A stretch of DNA of 56,430 bases from CAZLFQ01 sp964558975 (lineage in GTDB: Bacteria > Pseudomonadota > Alphaproteobacteria > Rickettsiales > Midichloriaceae). The notes under the pieces were generated by a model that saw only the letters and a program-made list of their open reading frames with translations, did no database searches and had not been told where the DNA came from. This document shows positions 8,898 to 18,128 of the stretch, one piece after another. The stretch's first letter is position 1; each line of letters begins with the position of its first letter. The position numbers and the translations under genes were made by a program. The stretch lies in contig CAZLFQ010000005.1 in the NCBI GenBank assembly GCA_964558975.1, forward strand, positions 1 to 56,430, in the 5' to 3' direction.

Positions 8898-9346
8898 GCT
8901 TTTGGCTCTAATTTTTTATGAATTAGATAATCCACAGAAAACAAACCACACCCTCTGAATACTATATAAAGCGTCATAGTCATCCAAAGTATGTGACTAA
9001 CATTATGTTGATAAGTAAGCTCTATAAGCAATGCTGTGGCAAACAATACTAACCCTGAACCTCTACCAAATAAGCCTAATAGCAGTAAAATTGGGAATAC
9101 AATTTCGTTAAAAGTACCAATAGCTGCTGCTACAGAAGGTGACAAAACTGGAACTTTATATTCCTCAGCGAATAGAAAAACCACCCTCTCCCACTGTCCA
9201 TTATATATGTCTTTTACTTTCAACCAGCCAGACCAGAAGAATTCGTTAAAAATATAAATCCTAAGAATCAAAGCATACAAAGGTTCTAACCATTTTTGCA
9301 CCAGTTCAAAGAAATATTCGTATATTTTCAATGCTTTTATAAACAT
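8894..9346 (-). CDS. DoxX family membrane protein of the bufferin operon
   Basis: This 150-residue protein has four hydrophobic segments and the DoxX-type layout: a short N-terminal helix with WLEPLYALILRIYIFNEFFWSGWLK, then PVLSPSVAAAIGTFNEIVFPILLLLGLFGR and two more helices. DoxX proteins are small inner-membrane proteins of poorly defined biochemistry, often linked to redox or thiol chemistry. It is the last gene of a four-gene set. The gap to the DUF2063 gene is six bases, and DoxX genes are frequent last members of bufferin (DUF2282/DUF692/DUF2063) operons. A role in handling the modified peptide or its metal is an inference from position. Confidence 0.85.
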   Translation of the reverse strand: MFIKALKIYEYFFELVQKWLEPLYALILRIYIFNEFFWSGWLKVKDIYNGQWERVVFLFAEEYKVPVLSPSVAAAIGTFNEIVFPILLLLGLFGRGSGLVLFATALLIELTYQHNVSHILWMTMTLYIVFRGCGLFSVDYLIHKKLEPKA

Positions 9347-9352
9347 ATATCC

Positions 9353-10063
9353 TCACTTTTTAAATATGCCTAAATTAACAAACTTAGTAATAATTTCAGC
9401 TGCCTCATTATCCGCTATCCCTTCCGCATTTGGAAATTCTTTTATGAACTTAAATTCTAAAGGCGAAAGATTAATGATCTCTACAATCTGCTTCTGCTTA
9501 TTCAATAACAAATAATTTTCCTTTTGAATCAACTCTTCTTCTTTTTGATTAACACACATATTCCATAACTGCTCAATAGGGTGTTCTGAATGAAAAAACT
9601 TTATACAGCTTTTAAATTGGGGCACGTAACTTTCATCATTCCTCAAGCATTCAGCCAAGTCTGATAATTTAAGAGATAAATCCTCAATTGCATGGTGGCA
9701 CTGATGTTGCAACCATTCAAATGCTGCAAAGTCTGCAGCATATGGAAAAGCTTCTAATTGACTTATTCCTTTTATAAAATCAGCAAAACTACCACCATAA
9801 TCCAATAATGATCCTGATGACGGCACATTTTTTTTTATATATTCATATGCTACGAATTCAAAGAACTCTTCTCCAACCAAAATACAGAACTTAGGATAGG
9901 TAATTTTAAGAGAATTAGTCAGGTTTTGAATCACATTGTTTCTATATATACCCAGTCTATCGTTAACAGTAAGGTTATTATTTGTAATTAGATTTGTTAG
10001 TGCTTCTCCAACTCTCTCAGCTACGATGTAATCTTTAAATTCAGTTTGAAACTTACGCAGCAT
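9353..10063 (-). CDS. DUF2063 family protein (BufC-like partner of DUF692)
   Basis: The protein of about 236 residues matches the DUF2063 N-terminal domain: RLGIYRNNVIQNLTNSLKITYP, LVGEEFF, then LLDYGGSFADFI and FPYAADFAAFEWLQH. DUF2063 proteins are thought to recruit the precursor peptide to the DUF692 oxygenase and help it modify cysteines. The frame is open back to 10111. I start at ATG 10063 because AGAGAG lies at 10080-10075 and because the product then begins with the usual family start. With this start it overlaps the end of the DUF692 gene by 11 bases, as in a translationally coupled pair. Confidence 0.88.
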   Translation of the reverse strand: MLRKFQTEFKDYIVAERVGEALTNLITNNNLTVNDRLGIYRNNVIQNLTNSLKITYPKFCILVGEEFFEFVAYEYIKKNVPSSGSLLDYGGSFADFIKGISQLEAFPYAADFAAFEWLQHQCHHAIEDLSLKLSDLAECLRNDESYVPQFKSCIKFFHSEHPIEQLWNMCVNQKEEELIQKENYLLLNKQKQIVEIINLSPLEFKFIKEFPNAEGIADNEAAEIITKFVNLGIFKK

Positions 10064-10910
10064 TTTTTTGTAAACTCTCTGTTTGAATTTTTGCAGCTTT
10101 TGAAGCCTCACTCAACAGTACATCTAATGACGGTATATTTTGATCCCATTCAATGAGTGTTGGGATTATACCAAGTGTCTTCACTGCAACCCTATACAAA
10201 TCCCAAACAGCTTCTACAACTGTGTTATCATGCGTATCGATACGAATCTCTTGGCCATTAATGCTATTAACTGAATGCCCTGCCAAATGGATTTCACCAA
10301 TCAAATCTGCTTTGAATTTGCTAATATAGTTATAGGAATCAAAATTATGATTTTTGGAATTTACATAGATGTTGTTTACGTCTAAAAGAATTTTACATTT
10401 AGTTCTATCAACAACCTGAAGCATAAATTCGCATTCTGGCATATCGCCTTTAAATGCCATATATGTTGAAGGATTTTCTACTAATATTTGCCTACCTAAA
10501 AAGTCTTGCGTTTGAGAAACGTTATCACATATTACTTTCAAAGATTCCTCATTATAAGGAAAAGGCAAAAGATCATTTAAATGTGCATTGCCAGTTAAAG
10601 ACCAAGATGCATGATCCGACACAAAAAGTGGATTTATTAAATCCACCACTCTTTTCAGATTTTCTAAATGCTTTATCTGAATCCCATCAGCTGAACCTAA
10701 TGACAACCCAACACCATGCAAGCTGATTGGATACTGCTTGCCAATAGCCTGAAGCAAATCGACCTCTGGTCCAAAGCCGAAATAGTTTTCAGAGTGAACT
10801 TCAAGGAATTGTATATGGGGATTTTTTTCTGAAAGGTCTCTGTAGTGAGGTTTGCGAAGGCCTATTCCAACTTCCGAAGCAACAGGCCTAATAATTTTAG
10901 AATTTAGCAT
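10053..10910 (-). CDS. DUF692 multinuclear-iron peptide-modifying enzyme (BufB/MbnB-like)
   Basis: DUF692 enzymes are TIM-barrel iron oxygenases. MbnB makes oxazolone/thioamide groups in methanobactin, and BufB modifies cysteines of bufferin precursors. The 285-residue protein carries the expected metal-ligand blocks in order: HSENYFG (about residue 39), HGVGLSLGS, SDHASWS, LVENPSTYM, LLDVNNIYVN, EIHLAGH, RIDTHDN and IEWD. Its start overlaps the stop of the precursor gene (TAATG), and its end overlaps the DUF2063 gene. The substrate is therefore most likely the small protein encoded immediately upstream. The family call is firm, but the exact modification is inferred from relatives. Confidence 0.92.
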   Translation of the reverse strand: MLNSKIIRPVASEVGIGLRKPHYRDLSEKNPHIQFLEVHSENYFGFGPEVDLLQAIGKQYPISLHGVGLSLGSADGIQIKHLENLKRVVDLINPLFVSDHASWSLTGNAHLNDLLPFPYNEESLKVICDNVSQTQDFLGRQILVENPSTYMAFKGDMPECEFMLQVVDRTKCKILLDVNNIYVNSKNHNFDSYNYISKFKADLIGEIHLAGHSVNSINGQEIRIDTHDNTVVEAVWDLYRVAVKTLGIIPTLIEWDQNIPSLDVLLSEASKAAKIQTESLQKNAA

Positions 10911-11206
10911 TAAGCAGCTGGAGCAGTAGTTGTTCCATTAACTAATTTTGCACAAAGTCCTTTTGGAGCATAAACCCATTCACCTGCAGTACCGTCTTTC
11001 GCAGCTTTACCAGCACATGAATGTCCCATTGCAGCACAGTCATTTTGTCCAGCTTTGACTACGCCATAGCATTTTTCCATATCAGGCTTTGCCATCATAT
11101 CAGCAGCAGGAGCTGCAGGCGTAGCAGGTGTTGGTGCTGTTTCAGCAGCGATTGCTACTGCAGAAGCTGCTATAGTCATAGCACTCGCAATTAGTAATTT
11201 TTTCAT
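10910..11206 (-). CDS. DUF2282 bufferin-type precursor (secreted Cys peptide)
   Basis: The 98-residue precursor has a clear signal peptide (MKKLLIASAMTIAASAVAIA) and an Ala/Pro-rich linker. The DUF2282 core follows: EKCYGVVKAGQNDCAAMGHSC and, further on, APKGLC. Four cysteines lie at about residues 46, 57, 64 and 85. Bufferins of this type are modified on cysteine and exported, and they bind copper to protect the cell. I choose the second of two ATGs (11206) because AGGAG (11218-11214) is then correctly spaced; the ATG at 11212 is too close. The downstream order DUF692, DUF2063, DoxX makes the function convincing. No dedicated regulator gene is adjacent. Confidence 0.9.
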   Translation of the reverse strand: MKKLLIASAMTIAASAVAIAAETAPTPATPAAPAADMMAKPDMEKCYGVVKAGQNDCAAMGHSCAGKAAKDGTAGEWVYAPKGLCAKLVNGTTTAPAA

Positions 11207-11235
11207 CGTCATATCTCCTAAGTTGTTTATTTATA

Positions 11236-11247
11236 AGCCATTTGGCT
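11236..11247. promoter_or_regulatory. small inverted repeat upstream of the bufferin operon
   Basis: AGCCA-TT-TGGCT lies 30 bases upstream of the precursor start, next to TATAAA (11235-11230 on the minus strand), which could be a -10 element. No good -35 is visible at the correct spacing. This would fit an activator- or alternative-sigma-dependent promoter, but the site is short and could be chance. Confidence 0.25.
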
Positions 11248-11288
11248 ACATTTAGGATAGAACATAATAAGAAATTTAAAAGCCCTTT

Positions 11289-14200
11289 TTACACAACTTG
11301 CTCTATAATTGCATCATCAACCCATAAAATATAAGAGAGTACTTCTTTATTAGGCCATAATTTTTGGACAACATCTCTATAGAAATACAACTGCTTTCTA
11401 TAGCTATCCAAATTCATTAAACCAGTTTGATGCGTTTTAAAATCGATTATCCTAACTCTTTCACTTTCTACAACTAGCTTATCAATTCTAATACTAATTT
11501 TTTGACCATTTAACTCGCCTATTATTGGGAATTCTGACAAGGTGCTTTCCTCAAATAAATCAGGAAATTTTTTGATAACTTTCCTTATCAACTGCGCAAT
11601 TAGTTGGTCATCAAATAAACTCAAATACGAATCTCTGGCTTCAGCCGGTATCTTAGATACGATCATTAAAAGATCATGAATGTTCTTACCACGAATAATT
11701 TCAGCAGATTGTTGATTTGCCTTTTCGGTAGCAGTCGCAGTTTTTTTAAATTCCGTCGTGTTTAAATAATCTTGAGTGAGAAAACTTGGCAACTCTTTAC
11801 TCTCAGAGACTATTTTTTGCTTTAGTTCATATGTAAAACTTTGGCTTAAATCACGTTCCTTTATATTAGATTCCAAAACCGAATACCAACTACTAGCCTG
11901 ATTCCTACTCTCCCAGCCAGCAACATATAACTCATCTTCTGCTCTAGTCATGGCAACGTATAATAATCTTAAACTTTCTTCAGAATCTTTTTGTTTATGA
12001 ATTTGCTTCATTGTTTCGAGAAAAGGAGTATCAAACTCTTTATAGGAGCTGAAATAAATCTGCCCGTCATAACAAAAAATATTGGTATGTGGGCTATTTT
12101 CTGTTGAAGCTGTATCAGCTAAAATAACAATTGGTGCTTGCAATCCTTTCGCTGCGTGCACCGTCATTATCCGCACTTTATTTTCTGATTGTAAAATTGT
12201 CGACTTGATTTCAACATCACCCCTATCAAAAGAATCAACAAAATCTTCTAAAGAAGAATTACATTGATCAGCATAGTCTTTAGCAAAATCTAAAAAGCTA
12301 TTAAGCATTTTAATTGCCTTGATACCAAATCGCATCTTAAAATCATCACGAGATCTTGTAACTATTTCGAAGCAAAAACTAATGAAATCTAGCTTTGAAG
12401 AAAGTTCAATAAATTTTTCTAAATCTACCTTAATTTTTTCATGTCTTAATTTAACCAAATCCCAAATTGAGTCCTCTTCTCTGTTGTAACAAAGTGCAAA
12501 CAATTCGTCCTCACTCAGATTAAAAAAAGGAGATTTTAGCAAGCAAGCTATATTTAAATCATCATTTGGTAATAAAATGAATTTCATCAATGAAATAATA
12601 TCTTGGATAACAATACTATCCTTTAGCTTTAAAGTATCTGGATCCGAAATTTGAACACCCAAATTTTTTAGCTCATTTGTAATATGGCGCAAAACAACTC
12701 CACGCTTTCTAACAAGAATTAGAATATCTCTAGGCTCAATAACTCTACTGTGACCTAAAAGCTTTCTTCCATTAACAATCCATGATGAGATATTTTCTGC
12801 TATGGTTTTTGCAACAATGTTTTTAGGATCATAAATTTCATTTTCAATCGAAGGAATTTTCCAACCATCAGCTTTTTCTCTAACTTTTTTAGCTGCCAAT
12901 TGCAAAACTGAAGTTGCACCATCACCTTTTCTGAAAGGTTGATGCACTATCACATCATCACCTCCTAATCCTTCTCTACAATCAGGTAAGTTAAAAATTT
13001 TATCAACGAGTTCTAGTACTGGCTTTGTCGATCTAAAAGAAGTTGTTATTGCAACTTCCTTCCATAACTTATTTGCATTTGCAGCTCGCTCAGAGAAATA
13101 TTTCTTTATATCCAAGAATACGTCTGGGTTTGCACCTTGGAAGCTGTATATTGACTGTTTATAATCGCCAACAATAAAAATTGTTCTATTAGTAGATCTG
13201 GAGCTTTGACCTGAAAAGAATTCCTCTGAAAGAGTTTTTATTATCTCCCATTGTAACTCGCTTAAATCCTGAGCTTCATCAACTAGAATATGGTCAATCA
13301 CATAATCTAGTTTCAGTAAAATATGGTCGCTCGATCCTCCCTTGAGTAGACTAATTGCACCTAATAATTGATCATCATATTCTAAAACTCTTTCTTTCTT
13401 TTTAAGCTCTTCATAAAACTCAAACGCATGCTTCATAACTATAAAAAAAGATTCATGCATCTGAGCGGATACTTGAGCATTTTTTATTTTTTCATATTCA
13501 GTTAATCTCTCAACTTCTGCATAAAGAATTGTATTTATTTCTGCAAATTGATCTGCTTGTTTTTTACTAAGTAAGTTTTTCCTTGGCGCACCTGCTTGCG
13601 TAAAAAAGCAATTTTTATAGCTGCAAAAATCCACAGGATTTAATGAATCTAAAATTTCAAAACCTATCTTAACTCCATTGCTAGCAAGTAATTTAGATGC
13701 ATCAACTATCTGTTTTGGTAAAGCATTTATGAAATTTGATTCGAGTGTTGAAATGTCTACACCTCTAGTAGCGCCGAAAAGTGAGTATGCATCAACTTCA
13801 TTTTTAATCGAGTTTCTAAAAGTTATTTTATTTGCTAAAATCTGATTTAAAAAAACTACTAACTGCGAGTAATCATAAAACTCTGAAAGCCTATTTTTTG
13901 CTTCAATAATACTTTCTTCTTTTACATCTAATACATGGTCTATTGCAGCTTTAGTTAGAGTTTGCTTTTTAAGCTGGTTTATAATCTGCGATGCACCGCT
14001 AATCTCTGGAAAATTATTTATTATTTGACTACATAAAGAGTGAATAGTTTGAATTTTTAAATCGCTGTAGTGCTCTAAATAATTGCCATAGAGTTTCCTT
14101 GCTTTATCTAGCCTAATTACATCAACATCATTTCCCTCAAGGTTTCTGAGTTCTGTTGAAAGATCGTGATCAGATATCTCTAGCCAGCTTTTAAGCTTAC

Positions 14201-14405
14201 TTGCAACCCTGTCCTTCATCTCTGCCGCTGCTGCATTAGTAAATGTAAGACACAAGATATTACTTATATCAGAGCCATCAAGCATTAACCTTATCACTCT
14301 ATCGCACAATACTTTCGTTTTGCCAGTTCCAGCAGAGGCAGAAACGTACACATTTGCTTTTGGATCAGATGCTTGTCTTTGCTGAGCAGAAATATCGAAC
14401 ATCAC
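11289..14405 (-). CDS. addA: double-strand-break repair helicase-nuclease AddA
   Basis: AddA is the UvrD-like helicase plus RecB-type nuclease subunit of AddAB, which resects double-strand breaks for recombination. The 1038-residue protein has the Walker A motif SASAGTGKTKVL near residue 25 and the helicase block VDEAQDLSELQWEII. It continues with GDYKQSIYSFQGA, VRIMTVHAAKGLQAP and LLYVAMTRAEDELYVAG. The C-terminal nuclease shows GKNIHDLL and RIDKLVV, with DFKT at about residue 988, so the catalytic centre looks intact. The start GTG (or the following ATG) overlaps the context of the RND stop, implying coupling. AddB is not in the window. Confidence 0.95.
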   Translation of the reverse strand: MMFDISAQQRQASDPKANVYVSASAGTGKTKVLCDRVIRLMLDGSDISNILCLTFTNAAAAEMKDRVASKLKSWLEISDHDLSTELRNLEGNDVDVIRLDKARKLYGNYLEHYSDLKIQTIHSLCSQIINNFPEISGASQIINQLKKQTLTKAAIDHVLDVKEESIIEAKNRLSEFYDYSQLVVFLNQILANKITFRNSIKNEVDAYSLFGATRGVDISTLESNFINALPKQIVDASKLLASNGVKIGFEILDSLNPVDFCSYKNCFFTQAGAPRKNLLSKKQADQFAEINTILYAEVERLTEYEKIKNAQVSAQMHESFFIVMKHAFEFYEELKKKERVLEYDDQLLGAISLLKGGSSDHILLKLDYVIDHILVDEAQDLSELQWEIIKTLSEEFFSGQSSRSTNRTIFIVGDYKQSIYSFQGANPDVFLDIKKYFSERAANANKLWKEVAITTSFRSTKPVLELVDKIFNLPDCREGLGGDDVIVHQPFRKGDGATSVLQLAAKKVREKADGWKIPSIENEIYDPKNIVAKTIAENISSWIVNGRKLLGHSRVIEPRDILILVRKRGVVLRHITNELKNLGVQISDPDTLKLKDSIVIQDIISLMKFILLPNDDLNIACLLKSPFFNLSEDELFALCYNREEDSIWDLVKLRHEKIKVDLEKFIELSSKLDFISFCFEIVTRSRDDFKMRFGIKAIKMLNSFLDFAKDYADQCNSSLEDFVDSFDRGDVEIKSTILQSENKVRIMTVHAAKGLQAPIVILADTASTENSPHTNIFCYDGQIYFSSYKEFDTPFLETMKQIHKQKDSEESLRLLYVAMTRAEDELYVAGWESRNQASSWYSVLESNIKERDLSQSFTYELKQKIVSESKELPSFLTQDYLNTTEFKKTATATEKANQQSAEIIRGKNIHDLLMIVSKIPAEARDSYLSLFDDQLIAQLIRKVIKKFPDLFEESTLSEFPIIGELNGQKISIRIDKLVVESERVRIIDFKTHQTGLMNLDSYRKQLYFYRDVVQKLWPNKEVLSYILWVDDAIIEQVV

Positions 14406-17400
14406 TTAGTCTTTATATCTATCAAATCTTTTGCCTATCATAAGCAGACAAGGCGTGAAGAAAAGAGTTAATATGGTTGCAAAAGTCAACCCTCCTGCAA
14501 TAGATGCAGATAGCTGCCTCCACCATTGGCTTGCTGGCGCATCATATGTTATTTCTCTATTCATAAAATCGATAGTCAACCCAAATACCATTGGCAATAA
14601 ACCTAACACAGCAGTCGCTGCAGTTAATAATATTGGTCGTAATCTTTGTATACCTGCACGTTGAATTGCCTCTCGGACAGGTATTTTTTCTCTACGTAAA
14701 AGCTGGTATGTATCAACAAACAGAATGTTATTATTAAGCACTATACCAGCGAGCGCAATAACTCCTACTCCGCACATAACAATGCCAAACGGCTGTCCTG
14801 TAATTAGAAGCCCAATCAAAACCCCAACTGTGGATAAGAACACAGCACTCATAATTATCACTGTGTGATAGATATTATTGAACTGAATCAACATGATCAT
14901 AAACATTAAAACTAAAGCTAGAGAGAATGCTCCTTGTAAGAACCCTGCTGCTTCGGCTTGATCTTCATCTTCTCCCTTAAAAGAAACTTTAACACTTTGA
15001 TCAAAACTTGCCTTTGCAATAAAATCTTTTATTTCTTTAACTTTTGCATCTACTAGATACCCTCCAGCTGTATCAACTGCAGCTTTAATTTTAACAACTC
15101 TCTCTCTATTGGTTCTTGTAATTTTACCAACTTGTGGCTTTGCAACTTTAGACACAAAATTACTAATTGGCACAACACCACCATTTGTTGTAACGATATT
15201 GATGTTATCTAAGGTGCTAATGCTTCTATATTCATCTGGAAATTTTAACAATATATCGACTTCATCATCTGCGTCTTCTGGCCTATATGAGGATATTTTC
15301 ATACCATTAGTAACCAACCGAATTGTGTTACCAATCGTACCAATGTCCACACCATATTTTGCAGCTAATTCACGATCAGTAACTATCTGCCATTCAATTG
15401 CAGCAGATGAGCGCGAGTCTTCTATATGCTCTAAACCTTTTATATTGTTCATTGCCTGCAAAATTTTATCTGCGGTCGGTGGCACAACATCGTATCTTGA
15501 ACCTGTAATATTGATTTGAATTGGTTTTTCTGGTGGTGGTCCATCTCTATTTTCCGTCACCTCAATTTTTACTCCTAGCATACCATGTAAGCGATCTTTA
15601 ATATCATCAAGGATATACCTAGCTTTTCTTCTTTCTTTCCAATCCACAAATTCTATCGACATTGTCCCAATAGTACCTTCAGGAACTTGAGAATCGTTGT
15701 CAAAACGTCCTGATTTTGAATAAAATATTTTTACCTCACCTTTCATATCCAGAAGTCTGGTTTCAACTTCTTTCATTATTTCATCTCTCTCGTTAAGCGA
15801 TAAATTTCCAGGAGATTGTATCGTCATAATTACCGTTTCAGGCTCTATTTTTGGAAAGAATTCAACTCCTGTTCCGAAAATAAAAAACATAATATAGACA
15901 CCGACTAATGCACCGAAAATTAGAGAGACAAAAGCTTTTGGCGCATCCAGAACCTTATTTAAGATGTTTAAATAGAAATGAGCTAATCCCTTTACTTCCT
16001 CTAAGTCACCATTATCTGCTGCATGATAGCTATCTAATTTCTCCTGATCTTGTTCTTCTGCGTTACCTATAAGTGGCCCCAAAGCGGGTTGGAAAAACAA
16101 GGCAAAAAGTAAGGAGTTTGATAATATGACTATTACTGTGATAGGCATATATTTCATAAATTGCCCAACCACTCCCGGCCAAAATAATAATGGCAAGAAC
16201 ACTACAATTTTTACAAGAGTAGAGGTAACAATTGGCCACAACATTCTTTTTGCAGATTCAATAAATGCTGAAGACTTTGGGGTGCCATTTATCATCAATC
16301 TATCTGCATACTCACTAACTACAATTGCATCATCTACGATCATTCCAACGGTTAGTATTAGGCTAAACAAAACGACAATATTTAATGTATGATCTGAAAG
16401 GTATAATGCTAAAATTCCTGCGAGAAATGAGAAAGGAATTGATAATGATATAAGCAATGCAGGCTTATATCCAACTGATAAAATCACAACGATTGTTACT
16501 AATATAGAAGCAAAAATCAAATTATTCTCTAAATCACCAATCATAGCAATGATATTATTTGACTCATCTTGACCATATATAAGCTCTAACTTAGTTGGCC
16601 ATGTTAATTTCTCTTGTTCAACAATTTCTTTAACATGCTTTACTGTAGAAATGATATTCTCTCCGGTGCGTTTAGAAACTTCCAGAACAACAGCTGGCTT
16701 CCCATTCACTCTTGCAACATCATTAGCTTCTTTGAATGTTCTCCTCACCTCAGCAATGTCTTTCACTCGTAATGTTTTGTCGCCATTAACTTTAATTGGA
16801 AAGTTCATTAGACTTTCTAAATCACTAATCAGACTTGGAACTTTTATAGCAAACTCTCCTGTCTTACCCCTTAAAGAACCTGCGGCGACAAGCCTGTTGT
16901 TACTATCAATCACTTGCTTCACGGCCTGAAGTGAAAGCCCATAGCCTTCAACTAGCTTTGGTTCGACAATAATCTCTAGTGAGTCAACTCTATCACCTGC
17001 TACTTTTACTTCTAAAACACCAGGAATAGCCTCAACTTTATTTTTTAAATCTCTAGCTACTTTAATTAAAGTTCTTTCAGGAATATCTCCTGTTAAGACC
17101 ACATTCAATACTGGAAATAAACTTAAATTTACTTCATTTACGATAGGTTTTTCACTTTCATCAGGTAATTCATTTTCAGTATCATCAACTTTGGATCTTA
17201 CATCTCGAAGCGCTTTTTCACTATCAAAACCCGCTTTGAATTCCATTATTATCGATGCACTTCCTTCAACGGCATATGAAGTCATTTCTTTAACTCCAGC
17301 AATACCTCTTAATGAAGTTTCTAATGGTCGAAGAAGTAACCTTTGCGCATCTTCAGGAGATATACCTTCATGAATTACATTAACATAAATTATTGGGATT

Positions 17401-17525
17401 TTAACATCTGGAGTACTTTCCTTAGGAATGCTTATATATGCATTATAACCCCATAACAAAATCACTATCAAAAACAAGATAGTAGCTCTACTTCTGTCTA
17501 CGAATACATCAATTAAATTATACAC
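14406..17525 (-). CDS. RND family efflux permease (HAE/AcrB-like)
   Basis: This is a full-length, proton-driven inner-membrane RND pump of 1039 residues. It has the N-terminal helix, two large periplasmic loops and about 12 transmembrane segments. TM4 carries VGMIVDDAIVVSEYADRL with the paired Asp residues used in proton transfer. The C-terminal half shows GVGVIALAGIVLNNNILFVD and RLRPILLTAATAVLGLLPM. It starts with GTG and overlaps the upstream stop by one base. No membrane-fusion adaptor or outer-membrane factor is adjacent, which is unusual; the upstream partner is an anchored FKBP-like protein. The substrate is unknown. Confidence 0.93.
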   Translation of the reverse strand: MYNLIDVFVDRSRATILFLIVILLWGYNAYISIPKESTPDVKIPIIYVNVIHEGISPEDAQRLLLRPLETSLRGIAGVKEMTSYAVEGSASIIMEFKAGFDSEKALRDVRSKVDDTENELPDESEKPIVNEVNLSLFPVLNVVLTGDIPERTLIKVARDLKNKVEAIPGVLEVKVAGDRVDSLEIIVEPKLVEGYGLSLQAVKQVIDSNNRLVAAGSLRGKTGEFAIKVPSLISDLESLMNFPIKVNGDKTLRVKDIAEVRRTFKEANDVARVNGKPAVVLEVSKRTGENIISTVKHVKEIVEQEKLTWPTKLELIYGQDESNNIIAMIGDLENNLIFASILVTIVVILSVGYKPALLISLSIPFSFLAGILALYLSDHTLNIVVLFSLILTVGMIVDDAIVVSEYADRLMINGTPKSSAFIESAKRMLWPIVTSTLVKIVVFLPLLFWPGVVGQFMKYMPITVIVILSNSLLFALFFQPALGPLIGNAEEQDQEKLDSYHAADNGDLEEVKGLAHFYLNILNKVLDAPKAFVSLIFGALVGVYIMFFIFGTGVEFFPKIEPETVIMTIQSPGNLSLNERDEIMKEVETRLLDMKGEVKIFYSKSGRFDNDSQVPEGTIGTMSIEFVDWKERRKARYILDDIKDRLHGMLGVKIEVTENRDGPPPEKPIQINITGSRYDVVPPTADKILQAMNNIKGLEHIEDSRSSAAIEWQIVTDRELAAKYGVDIGTIGNTIRLVTNGMKISSYRPEDADDEVDILLKFPDEYRSISTLDNINIVTTNGGVVPISNFVSKVAKPQVGKITRTNRERVVKIKAAVDTAGGYLVDAKVKEIKDFIAKASFDQSVKVSFKGEDEDQAEAAGFLQGAFSLALVLMFMIMLIQFNNIYHTVIIMSAVFLSTVGVLIGLLITGQPFGIVMCGVGVIALAGIVLNNNILFVDTYQLLRREKIPVREAIQRAGIQRLRPILLTAATAVLGLLPMVFGLTIDFMNREITYDAPASQWWRQLSASIAGGLTFATILTLFFTPCLLMIGKRFDRYKD

Positions 17526-18046
17526 TATTTTGCTCTCGTTTTGGGTGTAACGGAAATAACTTCGATCTCAAACTTTTTTATAGTTCTATCATTTTCAACG
17601 TGATCTACATTCTTTTTATCGCCCTGCTTCATCCCTATCAACGCATCCTCAATTGATTTATGTAATATGTTATTACCAACAATAATTGTCAAAGGTACAT
17701 CACTTTGGGTTGCAGTTGTAATTTCTTTGAGATTTATTGTTGCTCTGTCTCCTATAGAAATTGGAACTTCTGAATAAATTGTATCATCAACTTTATCTCC
17801 GCGCTTCATCTTTATCTCAGCTTGCTTTGAAATGGTATAGTTATAAATAACTTTTTCAAAAAGTGTTCTTTCAGAATTAGGTTTATTTGGATCTAATTCC
17901 ATAACATACTTTGCTTTTGGAACGATTGCCGAATCATCAAAGTCATTAATTTGAGGACCTTTAGCTGCCTGCATTTGATAAAACAAATAAAAACCCAAAG
18001 CAATTGAAGCTAGGGTAAAATATTTGCTGTTAAAATTAATGTACAT
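17525..18046 (-). CDS. membrane-anchored FKBP-like protein
   Basis: The 173-residue protein has one N-terminal transmembrane helix (about residues 8-26) followed by a periplasmic domain. The stretch near residues 120-150, TIIVGNNILHKSIEDALIGM followed by KQGDKK, resembles the FKBP-type prolyl-isomerase pattern in which a Gly, a hydrophobic run and ALxGMxxGxK line the active site. I cannot confirm the key aromatic residues. Its TAG stop shares a base with the GTG of the RND pump, so the two are translationally coupled. That suggests a chaperone or adaptor-like role for the pump. No strong promoter was found ahead of it. Confidence 0.6.
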   Translation of the reverse strand: MYINFNSKYFTLASIALGFYLFYQMQAAKGPQINDFDDSAIVPKAKYVMELDPNKPNSERTLFEKVIYNYTISKQAEIKMKRGDKVDDTIYSEVPISIGDRATINLKEITTATQSDVPLTIIVGNNILHKSIEDALIGMKQGDKKNVDHVENDRTIKKFEIEVISVTPKTRAK

Positions 18047-18094
18047 ATAATTTTAGAAATAGAACTTACATAGTGTAAATTATGACAATTTATG

Positions 18095-18100
18095 TATAAT
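18095..18100 (+). promoter_or_regulatory. candidate -10 element for the DsbD_2/cbb3 cluster
   Basis: A perfect TATAAT lies 28 bases ahead of the gene at 18129, in the 82-base divergent gap. The -35 region at 17-base spacing is a poor AGTGTA, so an activator may be required. Confidence 0.35.
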
Positions 18101-18128
18101 AAGCAATCTCATAAATAATTTTTAAAAC

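Noticed and set aside
10454..10726. Plus-strand open frame of 90 codons
   Set aside because: It is a shadow antisense to the conserved DUF692 gene.
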